Shown: positions 54,738 to 62,363 of the stretch, piece by piece | Position numbering within the stretch: the first letter of the stretch is position 1 | How the letters are laid out: the number at the start of each line of letters is the position of its first letter | Source of the DNA: an uncultured Aliiroseovarius sp. | GTDB lineage: Bacteria > Pseudomonadota > Alphaproteobacteria > Rhodobacterales > Rhodobacteraceae | Assembly: GCF_947492455.1 (NCBI RefSeq) | Contig: NZ_CANLNB010000002.1 | Span: 310,001 to 374,000 of the forward strand | Reading direction: 5' to 3' | DNA: 64,000 bases | Program-made: the position numbers and the translations under genes | The notes under the pieces: generated by a model | The model's database searches: none | The model's input: the letters and a program-made list of their open reading frames with translations, nothing else | What the model was told of the DNA's origin: nothing

Positions 54738-54905
54738 ATGATGATCTCGATACTATCAAATTCGTTTCGGACGGCCACCCGATTGGAGCGTCAGACCGAT
54801 GGCCAGAGACCTGTCTTTCGGGATGAGATGAAAGATCAGAAAGACGACCGGTCCCGCGCAAAGCAAGAGCTGCGCCGCTGGAAACAAAGGTGGTACATGG
54901 GGTGA
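54738..54905 (+). CDS. 55-residue basic/charged protein divergent from LysR regulator
   Basis: MMISILSNSFRTATRLERQT, a charged middle, and a C-terminus KQELRRWKQRWYMG rich in Arg, Lys and Trp. A very strong GAGGAGAGAG ribosome site precedes ATG 54738, and a promoter-like pair lies upstream. No membrane helix or known domain. The divergent LysR gene suggests it is a regulated small protein. It ends 13 bp before the stop of the convergent phytoene-synthase-like gene. I do not recognise the family; coding is supported by the ribosome site and promoter only. Confidence 0.6.
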   Translation: MMISILSNSFRTATRLERQTDGQRPVFRDEMKDQKDDRSRAKQELRRWKQRWYMG

Positions 54906-54918
54906 AAACTTGGCGCGA

Positions 54919-55722
54919 TTACCAGCCGCCTGTCAGCCCCAGCCACAACATACGACCGCGCCGGGTGACCTCGGCGCCGCCAAGCGCCCCTTCGGCAACC
55001 AGTGCAGGCTGTTTGGCCGCCTGCTTCAGGATCCCCTGCGCCCGCCACGCACTGCGCAAAGCGGGGTTGCCGTGGCGCCCCAACGCCGCACGGGCGTTGA
55101 TTAGCTGCTCAAGACCACTCGCACAGAGCGACTGGATGGTATCCGCATCCGGCACCACATGCCCGCGCCCAGCCTTGGCCAGCGCGGGTTGTGCCAGCAA
55201 CCAATTGGCCAGCCCGGTGGCTTCGCCCAGATCTTCCAGCGCCGTGTCGACCTTGTAATCGCCTGCATGTTCCGTCATGCCGCAGAGCTGCCCCCCGGCC
55301 AACATCAACGCGCCAGAAGTCGCCCGCAGATAGGCGCGGATCTGATCGACGGTTTGGGGCTGGACTCCCTGAACGTCCCCCTCGCGTGCTTCAATGATCC
55401 GCAAGAGCGGCTCAGCCCGCATATCACCCCAAATGACCAGCTGAGACAGCGGCGTGGCCACATCGTGGCGCGGCGCCTCGGTCCCGTCGACGGCGCCCGT
55501 GATCACGTCGCGCCAGAACTGAAGCCGGATCAGCGCGACCATCGGCTCTTGCGACATGTAAGGCGCACGGGCGACTTCCAAATTGAACGCATAGAGCGGG
55601 AAGAGCCGTTTACGCTCTTCGACCGTGCCGCTCATCGCAGCCAGAAAACGATCCGGGTCGCCTTTCAACACCTGCTCGGCGCAGGCGGCAATCGGATCAT
55701 AATCTTCAGGCGCGTCCGTCAT
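54919..55722 (-). CDS. Squalene/phytoene synthase-like protein without catalytic Asp motifs
   Basis: 267 residues with the trans-isoprenyl synthase fold: KRLFPLYAFNLEVARAPYMS (about 39-58), LIRLQFWRDVI (about 64-74) and a helical C-terminal half. The two DxxxD magnesium motifs of true synthases are missing, so head-to-head prenyl coupling is unlikely. This pattern is that of NDUFAF6-like proteins, which in mitochondria help assemble complex I. The gene overlaps cimA by four bases (ATGA). No carotenoid gene is near. Confidence 0.8.
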   Translation of the reverse strand: MTDAPEDYDPIAACAEQVLKGDPDRFLAAMSGTVEERKRLFPLYAFNLEVARAPYMSQEPMVALIRLQFWRDVITGAVDGTEAPRHDVATPLSQLVIWGDMRAEPLLRIIEAREGDVQGVQPQTVDQIRAYLRATSGALMLAGGQLCGMTEHAGDYKVDTALEDLGEATGLANWLLAQPALAKAGRGHVVPDADTIQSLCASGLEQLINARAALGRHGNPALRSAWRAQGILKQAAKQPALVAEGALGGAEVTRRGRMLWLGLTGGW

Positions 55723-57338
55723 GCGGCGGTCGCCCCGTCACGCAGAAGCTTCCAAATGATTGCGTCCAGCAGTGCCTCAAACGAGGCATCAACGATGTTC
55801 GGGCTGACACCCACAGTCGACCAGCGATGCCCGGACGCGTCTTCACTGTCGATGATGACGCGGGTCTGAGCCTCGGTCCCGCCCTGAGTAATACGCACCT
55901 TGAAGTCGACCAGCTGCATATCTTCGATGATGTCCTGATACGGCCCCAAATCCTTGGCCAGCGCCTTGGCCAGCGCGTTCACCGGGCCACGATCCGTGCC
56001 CGAAGCATCCATGCTTTCCGAGACAGACAGTTTCTTTTCGTCGCCGATTTTCACCACCACGATTGCCTCGGACAGGCTGATCATCTGGTTGCGCTTGTTC
56101 TTGCGGCGCTCGACGGTGACCTTATAGCGCTTCACTTCGAAGAACTGCGGCAACTGCCCCAGAACGTCGCGCGCGACCAGCTCGAACGAGGCCTGGGCGC
56201 CATCATAGGCGTATCCCTGATCCTCGCGTTCTTTCACGCGGTTCAGGATCTCGCTTAAGCGCGGGTCGCCCTTTTCGACCGCAATCCCGGCATCGGCCAA
56301 ACGGGCGCGCAGGTTCGATTGCCCGGCCTGATTGGACATCGGCACGATGCGGGTGTTGCCCACGGTCTCGGGCGGGATGTGTTCGTAGGTCGTAGGATCT
56401 TTCAAGATCGCCGAGGCATGCAGCCCCGCCTTATGCGCAAAGGCCGAGGCGCCGACAAAGGGCGCGGATTTGTTTGGCACGCGGTTCAAGATGTCATCAA
56501 GCTGCCGCGACAGGCGGGTCAGACCCGCCAGCGCCTCTTGGCTGACGCCCGTGTCGAACTGGCTGGCGTAAGGTTCCTTGGTCAAGAGCGTCGGGATTAG
56601 CGTGGTCAGGTTCGCGTTGCCACAGCGTTCACCCAGCCCGTTCAGCGTACCTTGCACCTGCCGCGCACCTGCGTCGATGGCAGCCAGAGAACAGGCCACC
56701 GCGTTGCCCGTATCGTCATGGGTGTGGATGCCCAGATGGTCGCCGGGGATGCCAGCAGCAATGACGGCTTTGGTGATCTCGTGCACCTCATGAGGCAGCG
56801 TGCCGCCATTGGTGTCGCACAGCACAACCCAGCGCGCACCCGCGTCGTAAGCGGCCTTTACGCAGGTCAGCGCATAGTCGGGATTGGCCTTATAGCCATC
56901 AAAGAAATGCTCGGCATCATAGAGCGCCTCGCGCCCTTCCTTGACCATGTAAGCCATTGTCGCGCTAATGTTTTCCACGTTCTCGTCCAGCGTGATACCA
57001 AGCGCTGTGGTGACGTGGAAGTCATGGCTTTTGCCCACCAGACAGACGGCCGAGGTGCCCGCGTTCATCACGCCCGACAGCACGTCATCATTTTCAGCCG
57101 AGTACCCTGCCCGCTTGGTCATCCCAAAGGCGGTGAAGGTCGCGCGGGTTTTGGGGGCAGCATCGAAGAAATCGCTGTCCGTGGGGTTCGCGCCTGGCCA
57201 GCCACCTTCGATATAGTCCACACCAAGCGCGTCCAGCGCGGTCGCGATTTGCTGTTTCTCCGCCAGCGAGAACTGAACGCCTTGGGTCTGTTGCCCGTCA
57301 CGCAGCGTTGTGTCGTAGATGAAAAGACGTTCGGTCAT
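55719..57338 (-). CDS. cimA: (R)-Citramalate synthase
   Basis: Condenses pyruvate and acetyl-CoA to citramalate for threonine-independent isoleucine synthesis; 539 residues. HMGL-like TIM barrel (about 1-290) with YDTTLRDGQQTQG, LCDTNGGTLPHEV and LGIHTHDDTGNA (metal histidines), then a linker and a C-terminal LeuA dimer/allosteric domain (about 390-530). It is distinguished from LeuA by ordering and by the GWPGANPTD region. Coupled to the phytoene-synthase-like gene downstream. Confidence 0.93.
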   Translation of the reverse strand: MTERLFIYDTTLRDGQQTQGVQFSLAEKQQIATALDALGVDYIEGGWPGANPTDSDFFDAAPKTRATFTAFGMTKRAGYSAENDDVLSGVMNAGTSAVCLVGKSHDFHVTTALGITLDENVENISATMAYMVKEGREALYDAEHFFDGYKANPDYALTCVKAAYDAGARWVVLCDTNGGTLPHEVHEITKAVIAAGIPGDHLGIHTHDDTGNAVACSLAAIDAGARQVQGTLNGLGERCGNANLTTLIPTLLTKEPYASQFDTGVSQEALAGLTRLSRQLDDILNRVPNKSAPFVGASAFAHKAGLHASAILKDPTTYEHIPPETVGNTRIVPMSNQAGQSNLRARLADAGIAVEKGDPRLSEILNRVKEREDQGYAYDGAQASFELVARDVLGQLPQFFEVKRYKVTVERRKNKRNQMISLSEAIVVVKIGDEKKLSVSESMDASGTDRGPVNALAKALAKDLGPYQDIIEDMQLVDFKVRITQGGTEAQTRVIIDSEDASGHRWSTVGVSPNIVDASFEALLDAIIWKLLRDGATAA

Positions 57339-57353
57339 GGCGTAACTCCTGCA

Positions 57354-57406
57354 CCCGTGGCGCTTGCGTCACGGGCAGCGCCCGTCCGCCCCCCCGGGCG
57401 GGCGCT
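57354..57406. repeat. Two GC-rich inverted repeats between cysS and cimA
   Basis: CCCGTG/CACGGG (57354-57375) followed by AGCGCCCG-T-CCG against CGG-GCGGGCGCT-type arms (57377-57406) around a C-run. They lie in the 115-bp gap between same-strand genes and may be a terminator or REP-like element. Confidence 0.5.
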
Positions 57407-57453
57407 ACACGCCCCCCCGCGGCCGGGCACTTCCCTATGTTTCAAACACAACA

Positions 57454-58851
57454 TCACAGCCCCTCCAGCTTCGCGGCATCAAACCCTGCACCCGGTTCAA
57501 GCTCAACGCCCTCCTTAGACATGCGGATTTGAACACCCGCCTCGGTCAGTGCGGCTTTTAGTGCGTCAACGGCCGAGAAGTCTTTGGTCTCCATCGCAGT
57601 CACGCGGGTCTCATGCAGTTTTTGCGCCAAGCCAGACAGGTCAGCAGCAGGTGCCTCCGCCCAATCTCCCATGTCATCCCCCAGAAGCCCCACCATTTGG
57701 GCCGAGGCACGCAGGCCCGCAGCGTCGCCCGCTGCCGCCAGTTTGTGCAGTTCGGCCAAGGCGCCTGCCGTGTTTAGATCGTCAGCGATGGCCGCCACAA
57801 CGGCGGGCGACGGGCTCGGGGCGGGCTCGATGCCCGACACGAGACCACGCCACTTGCGCAGGGTCGCCTCGGCCTCGGCCCGCTTCTTCTCGGTCCAGTC
57901 CATCGGTTTGCGATAGTGCGTGCCGAGGAAGACAAAACGGATCACCTCGCCAGGTACGCCTTGTTCCAGCAGGTCATGCACGGTGAAGAAGTTCCCCAGC
58001 GACTTGGACATCTTCTTGCCCTCGACCTGCAGCATCTCGTTATGTAGCCAATAGCGCGCGAACTGCCCTTCCGGGTGGGCGCAGCAGGACTGGGCGATCT
58101 CATTTTCGTGGTGCGGGAATTGCAAGTCGTTGCCGCCACCGTGGATGTCGAAGGACGCGCCCAGCAGGTCGTGGCTCATGGCCGAGCATTCGATGTGCCA
58201 ACCGGGACGCCCCCGGCCCCACGGGCTGTCCCAACCGGGCAGATCATCGGTCGAGGGTTTCCACAACACGAAATCCATTGGGTCGCGCTTGTTGTCGGCA
58301 ACCTCGACCCGCGCGCCGGCGATCATGTCATCGACCGAGCGGCCCGACAGTTGGCCGTAATCCTTATAGCTTTTGACCGAGAACAGCACATGCCCTGCCC
58401 CGTCTGGGTAGGCATGACCCTTGGCGATTAGATCCTCGATCATGTCGATCATCGGCTGAATGAACTCAGTCGCGCGCGGCATTTCATTGGGGTCCATCGC
58501 CCCCAGCGCACGCATGTCGTTCAGATACCACGCAATCGTCTCGTTCGAGCGTTCGTGGACCAGTTCCTCCAACGTACCCTCAGCACCAGCTTCCTTACGC
58601 GCCAGCGCGGTCGCGTTGATCTTGTCATCTACGTCGGTGAAGTTGCGCACATAGGTCACGTGCTCGGCCCCATAGACATGGCGCAGCAGACGATAGAGCA
58701 CGTCAAACACCACTACGGGGCGCGCATTGCCCAGATGAGCGCGGTCGTAAACGGTCGGCCCACAGACATACATGCGGACGTTTTCGGGGTCGATCGGGGT
58801 GAAGTCCTGCTTCGCCCGCGCCATCGTGTTGTAAAGCTTGATATCCGTCAT
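57454..58851 (-). CDS. cysS: Cysteinyl-tRNA synthetase
   Basis: Class I synthetase, 465 residues. Zinc cysteine in [14 protein letters not shown] equivalent [14 protein letters not shown] loop in [12 protein letters not shown] (about 268-279), [11 protein letters not shown] and [19 protein letters not shown]-terminal DALR-like helical domain (about 320-460). GAGGA precedes the ATG. The 200 bp upstream hold a hairpin that ends the transporter gene and presumably the cysS promoter. Confidence 0.97.
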   Translation of the reverse strand: MTDIKLYNTMARAKQDFTPIDPENVRMYVCGPTVYDRAHLGNARPVVVFDVLYRLLRHVYGAEHVTYVRNFTDVDDKINATALARKEAGAEGTLEELVHERSNETIAWYLNDMRALGAMDPNEMPRATEFIQPMIDMIEDLIAKGHAYPDGAGHVLFSVKSYKDYGQLSGRSVDDMIAGARVEVADNKRDPMDFVLWKPSTDDLPGWDSPWGRGRPGWHIECSAMSHDLLGASFDIHGGGNDLQFPHHENEIAQSCCAHPEGQFARYWLHNEMLQVEGKKMSKSLGNFFTVHDLLEQGVPGEVIRFVFLGTHYRKPMDWTEKKRAEAEATLRKWRGLVSGIEPAPSPSPAVVAAIADDLNTAGALAELHKLAAAGDAAGLRASAQMVGLLGDDMGDWAEAPAADLSGLAQKLHETRVTAMETKDFSAVDALKAALTEAGVQIRMSKEGVELEPGAGFDAAKLEGL

Positions 58852-59020
58852 GTTGTCCTCGCAAGTCTGCGCACACGTGTCCTCGCGGCGGACTTAGCAA
58901 CTTCTTGACATGTATGGAATAGAAGAACGGCCCGCCTGACGATGTCAGTGGGTAATGCAGCAGATAATGATGATGCTTTTCCGTTTCATGGGGGCACGCT
59001 AGCACTCTTGCGGGGGACTG

Positions 59021-59045
59021 CCAAGCGGGTTGTTCGCCCGCTTGG
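59021..59045 (-). terminator. Hairpin after the second TDT transporter gene
   Basis: CCAAGCGGG (59021-59029) and CCCGCTTGG (59037-59045), perfect nine-base arms with a seven-base loop, seven bases after the stop. No T-run. Confidence 0.5.
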
Positions 59046-59051
59046 CCAAGA

Positions 59052-60050
59052 TCACGCCTGAGCGGCGTTGGTTTTCACCGCCAGCACACCTTTGGACCAC
59101 ATCATCAGGACCTTATAGGCGATGGGCGGGATGATCAGGCTGGCGGCCACAAGGCTGAGGCCCGCGATGGTCCGCAAAACGTCCGATCCCGTGTGCACGG
59201 CAGCGATCTGCATCACGGTCGAGAACGCGGCCAGCGGGAAGGTAAACGCTCCCCAAAGCGGGCTGAACCCGGATACGGTTAGCCAGCGCGCGCGCAGGAC
59301 CAGAAGGCTTAGCAGTGCCACGGCCAGAACGCTTAGACCATAGGCGACTTGGACCTCGCCGATCAGGAAGGCGATGGTTCCCAACACGCTCGCCGGGGCT
59401 AGGTGGATGGCCAGAAGCGGGCGCAAGGGCGGCGGCACGTCGGCGCGGATGAACTGCGCAAGGCTCGCGCCCCAGATGGCCAGCGCGATGGCGAGGCTGA
59501 TCCAGAACACGGCCGTGGAATAGGTGTGGAAGCCAAGGGGCAACGCCGCCAGCGGGCTCAGAATGAAGCCCACGAAGATCAGATGCCAGACCGGCGTGAC
59601 CGAGCGTGCCTCGACCGGGCCGGTGATCAGGCTGTGCGCTACACGAAGTACCACGATGACATGCGCCGCCAGCGCCACGCCAAAGATAACAGTCGCCAAT
59701 GTGGTCGAGAACGGCACGACAGTCGCCGCCATCAGATAGCCCGACAGAACCATCGCGATGATGCCCGCGCGCCCCGGCAGGATCTTCAGGTCCTCTTTGA
59801 ACGTGGCGGATCTTTGCATCAATTTCCCAACGTAAGCCACTAGACAGAAAAGATAAAGCAGGGTCACAGCACCAAGGATCATGTCTCCGAAGGCACCCGG
59901 AACACCAAACCCATCCACCGCACGGCGCCACGCCAGACCCAGCCCAAACAGGCCCATGATCGGCGGAAAAATGGCCGGTGGTGTGCGCTGAAACAGGCGC
60001 GTCTTTTCAGGGATGGGGGGCGGAGGCGGGAAATAGGGCTTTTTGCTCAT
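59052..60050 (-). CDS. TDT/SLAC1-family membrane transporter (second copy)
   Basis: 332-residue membrane protein with about ten helices. It opens with a proline-rich tail (MSKKPYFPPPPPIPEKTRLF) and then TPPAIFPPIMGLFGLGLAW, matching the start of helix 1 in the first copy at 22225-23214. VTPVWHLIFVGFILSPLAALP and SPLWGAFTFPLAAFS are family pieces. ATG 60050 has AAGGAT six bases upstream; an ATG 15 codons earlier lacks a site. Substrate unknown (dicarboxylate, sulfite or other anion). Its proximity to dctBD on the same strand is suggestive only. Confidence 0.85.
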   Translation of the reverse strand: MSKKPYFPPPPPIPEKTRLFQRTPPAIFPPIMGLFGLGLAWRRAVDGFGVPGAFGDMILGAVTLLYLFCLVAYVGKLMQRSATFKEDLKILPGRAGIIAMVLSGYLMAATVVPFSTTLATVIFGVALAAHVIVVLRVAHSLITGPVEARSVTPVWHLIFVGFILSPLAALPLGFHTYSTAVFWISLAIALAIWGASLAQFIRADVPPPLRPLLAIHLAPASVLGTIAFLIGEVQVAYGLSVLAVALLSLLVLRARWLTVSGFSPLWGAFTFPLAAFSTVMQIAAVHTGSDVLRTIAGLSLVAASLIIPPIAYKVLMMWSKGVLAVKTNAAQA

Positions 60051-60145
60051 GCGGGATCCTTTCGGCTTGCCCTGATGTAACGCGCGCTTGGCCATTGCGA
60101 AAGCCCGACCAAGGCGCGCTATTGTCGCATCCGATCACGCCTGTA

Positions 60146-60925
60146 TCAGCCGATCACGGCCTTTCGCGCGTCCGAGAGCGTCTGATGCACTGCTGCCCGC
60201 AGAAGCGAGGCCTCGGATCCCACACCAAGGAAGGTCACGCCAAGGTCTCGGTAATAGGCAAAGTTTGTGCTGTCGTAATGCAGAATGCCCGCCGCCTTGC
60301 CTGCTGCGCGGATCTTGGCGACGCCTTCGGCAATCGCGGCTTTCACATCGGGGTGTCCCGGGTTGCCGCGATGGCCCATATCGGCGGACAGGTCAGCCGG
60401 ACCGATAAAAACGCAGTCGACACCGTCCACGGCGGCGATCTCATCTAGATTTGCCATCGCCACGCGGGTTTCGGCCTGCACAATCAGGCAAATCTCGTCA
60501 TTGATATTGGCGCCATAGTCCGCAACGCGTCCCCAGCCCGAGGCGCGTGCCACAGCCGCGCCCATGCCGCGTCGCCCTTCCGGGGCATAGCGGGTCGCTG
60601 CCACCATTTGGCGGGCGTGATCAGCCGTATCGACCATCGGCACCAGAACGCTTTGCGCCCCAAGATCAAGGACTTGCTTGATCACCCAGTCCTCGCCAAT
60701 CGGCGCGCGTACGATGGGGTGGCTGTCATACCCCGTCATGGCACGCAGCTGGTTCTGGATTGTCACTGGATCATAGGGCGCATGTTCACCGTCGATCAGG
60801 CACCAGTCAAAACCCGCGGCGGCTGCGATCTCGGTCGCAGAAACATCGCCAAGGTTCAGCCACAGGCCGATCTGCATGTCGCCTGCGGCCAAATTTTTCC
60901 TTAGCGTATTGGGTGATGCCGGCAT
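60146..60925 (-). CDS. HpcH/HpaI-family aldolase
   Basis: 259-residue class II pyruvate-dependent aldolase of the 4-hydroxy-2-oxoheptanedioate aldolase type. IGLWLNLGDVSATEIAAAAGFDW, LIDGEHAPYD (acid and histidine), APIGEDWVIKQVLDLGAQSVLVPMV (partial), and FIGPADLSADMG with metal acids are present. No other hpa gene is nearby, so the physiological substrate is open; relatives act on 2-keto-3-deoxy sugars acids too. It lies between the TDT transporter and dctD on the same strand. Confidence 0.9.
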   Translation of the reverse strand: MPASPNTLRKNLAAGDMQIGLWLNLGDVSATEIAAAAGFDWCLIDGEHAPYDPVTIQNQLRAMTGYDSHPIVRAPIGEDWVIKQVLDLGAQSVLVPMVDTADHARQMVAATRYAPEGRRGMGAAVARASGWGRVADYGANINDEICLIVQAETRVAMANLDEIAAVDGVDCVFIGPADLSADMGHRGNPGHPDVKAAIAEGVAKIRAAGKAAGILHYDSTNFAYYRDLGVTFLGVGSEASLLRAAVHQTLSDARKAVIG

Positions 60926-60999
60926 TGCGCCCTCCGTTGCTTAACATCGCAACAATAAGGCTAGAGCATCCCTGCCCGCGCATCAACCCTTTCAGGTGA

Positions 61000-62334
61000 T
61001 CAGTTCAGGTAATCCGACCGCTGCAACCCGTATTTCGCCATCTTCTCGTTCAAGGTCCGGCGCGGCAGGCAGAGCTCTTCCATCACCCCCACGATCGAGC
61101 CCTTGTGACGGCGCATCGTGTTGTCGATTAGCATCCGCTCAAACGCTTCCACGTATTCTTTCAACGGCTTCCCCTCGGTCGTCATGACGGGCTGCACCTC
61201 GTCATGGTCCGACATCAGAAGCGAGGAGATCGTACCAGAACCACGACGCGATTGCAGCACGGCACGTTCGGCGATGTTCTCAAGCTGGCGGATGTTGCCC
61301 GGCCACGGCGCTTGTAGAAGCTGGGCAGCCTCTTGCGCGCTGACGCCGGGGGCGGCGCAGCCATATTCATCGGCGAACTGATCCGCGAACACGGTGAACA
61401 GCATCAAAATGTCTTCGCCCCGCTGACGCAGTGGTGGAAGGGTGATCTTCATGGCCGCAAGGCGATAGAACAGGTCGGGACGCAGGCAATCCTCGCAGGT
61501 TTTGCCCTGTTCTTGCAGATTGCAGATCGCCACAACGCGGGTTTCTGCGGGGCTGCCTTGATCATTCATCCATGCGAGCAAACGCGCCTGAAGGCCCATC
61601 GGCATGCCTTCGATGTCTTCCAGCACCAGCGTCCCGCCACGGGCCTCTTCGACCAAAGGCAGCACGCCGCCTTCGTCGATCGGGCCAAAGAAACGGCGGG
61701 TCAGTTCGTCCTCGTCCACACCAGCGCAGGAGGTGACAACGAAGCGCTTACCTGCCTTCGCCCCCACGGCGTGCAGCGCATGGGCCACAAGGGTTTTACC
61801 GGTGCCGGTCTCACCTTCGATCAACACGTGACCGTCCGATTGACCGATATCCAGAATATCCTCGCGCAGGCGCGACATGACCGGCGAGGCACCGATCAGT
61901 TTTTTCATGATCGTGGACCCATCCCCCAACTCGCGGCGCAGTGCTCGGGCATCCATCGCCATACGGCGTTTATGCGTCGCGCTTTTCACCAGTTTGGTCA
62001 GCTGGTCCGGGTTGAAGGGCTTTTCAAGGAAGTCATAGGCACCAACACGCATCGCCTCGACCGCCATGGGCACGTCGCCGTGGCCGGTGATCATGATGAC
62101 CGGAAGGCTGCTGTCCTGGCTCATCAGCTTTTTCAGAAAGCCCATCCCATCCAGACCCGGCATCCGGATATCGGACACCACAATGCCTGGATAATCCTGC
62201 CCGATGCTTTTCAAGGCCTCTTCGGCCGAGGGGAAGGTGTCGGTTTCAAACCCTGACAGGGACAGCCACTGAGAAATGGACTGTCGCATATCCTGTTCGT
62301 CATCGACGATCGCGACTTTAATTGCCTGTGCCAT
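61000..62334 (-). CDS. dctD: DctD-type response regulator lacking GAFTGA
   Basis: Partner of DctB for C4-dicarboxylate uptake control; 444 residues. Receiver with D55 in VVSDIRMPGLDG, AAA+ domain with Walker A GETGTGKT at 174-181, R-finger region CLRPDLFYRL, and a Fis-type helix-turn-helix (about 405-435, GSIVGVMEELCLPRRTLNEKM in part). The sigma-54 contact region is replaced: RFFGPIDEGGVLPLVEEARGG stands where FGHEAGAFTGA is usual, and Walker B reads LVLED (236-240) instead of FLDE. The frame is intact, so this is a conserved variant rather than decay; it may activate without sigma-54. It follows dctB by 29 bp. Confidence 0.92.
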   Translation of the reverse strand: MAQAIKVAIVDDEQDMRQSISQWLSLSGFETDTFPSAEEALKSIGQDYPGIVVSDIRMPGLDGMGFLKKLMSQDSSLPVIMITGHGDVPMAVEAMRVGAYDFLEKPFNPDQLTKLVKSATHKRRMAMDARALRRELGDGSTIMKKLIGASPVMSRLREDILDIGQSDGHVLIEGETGTGKTLVAHALHAVGAKAGKRFVVTSCAGVDEDELTRRFFGPIDEGGVLPLVEEARGGTLVLEDIEGMPMGLQARLLAWMNDQGSPAETRVVAICNLQEQGKTCEDCLRPDLFYRLAAMKITLPPLRQRGEDILMLFTVFADQFADEYGCAAPGVSAQEAAQLLQAPWPGNIRQLENIAERAVLQSRRGSGTISSLLMSDHDEVQPVMTTEGKPLKEYVEAFERMLIDNTMRRHKGSIVGVMEELCLPRRTLNEKMAKYGLQRSDYLN

Positions 62335-62363
62335 GGCGCCCTCCTGCGTGCGCTTCTTATCTG

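Noticed and set aside
54919-55722. Carotenoid or hopanoid synthesis gene
   Set aside because: Both catalytic DxxxD motifs are absent and no pathway neighbours exist.
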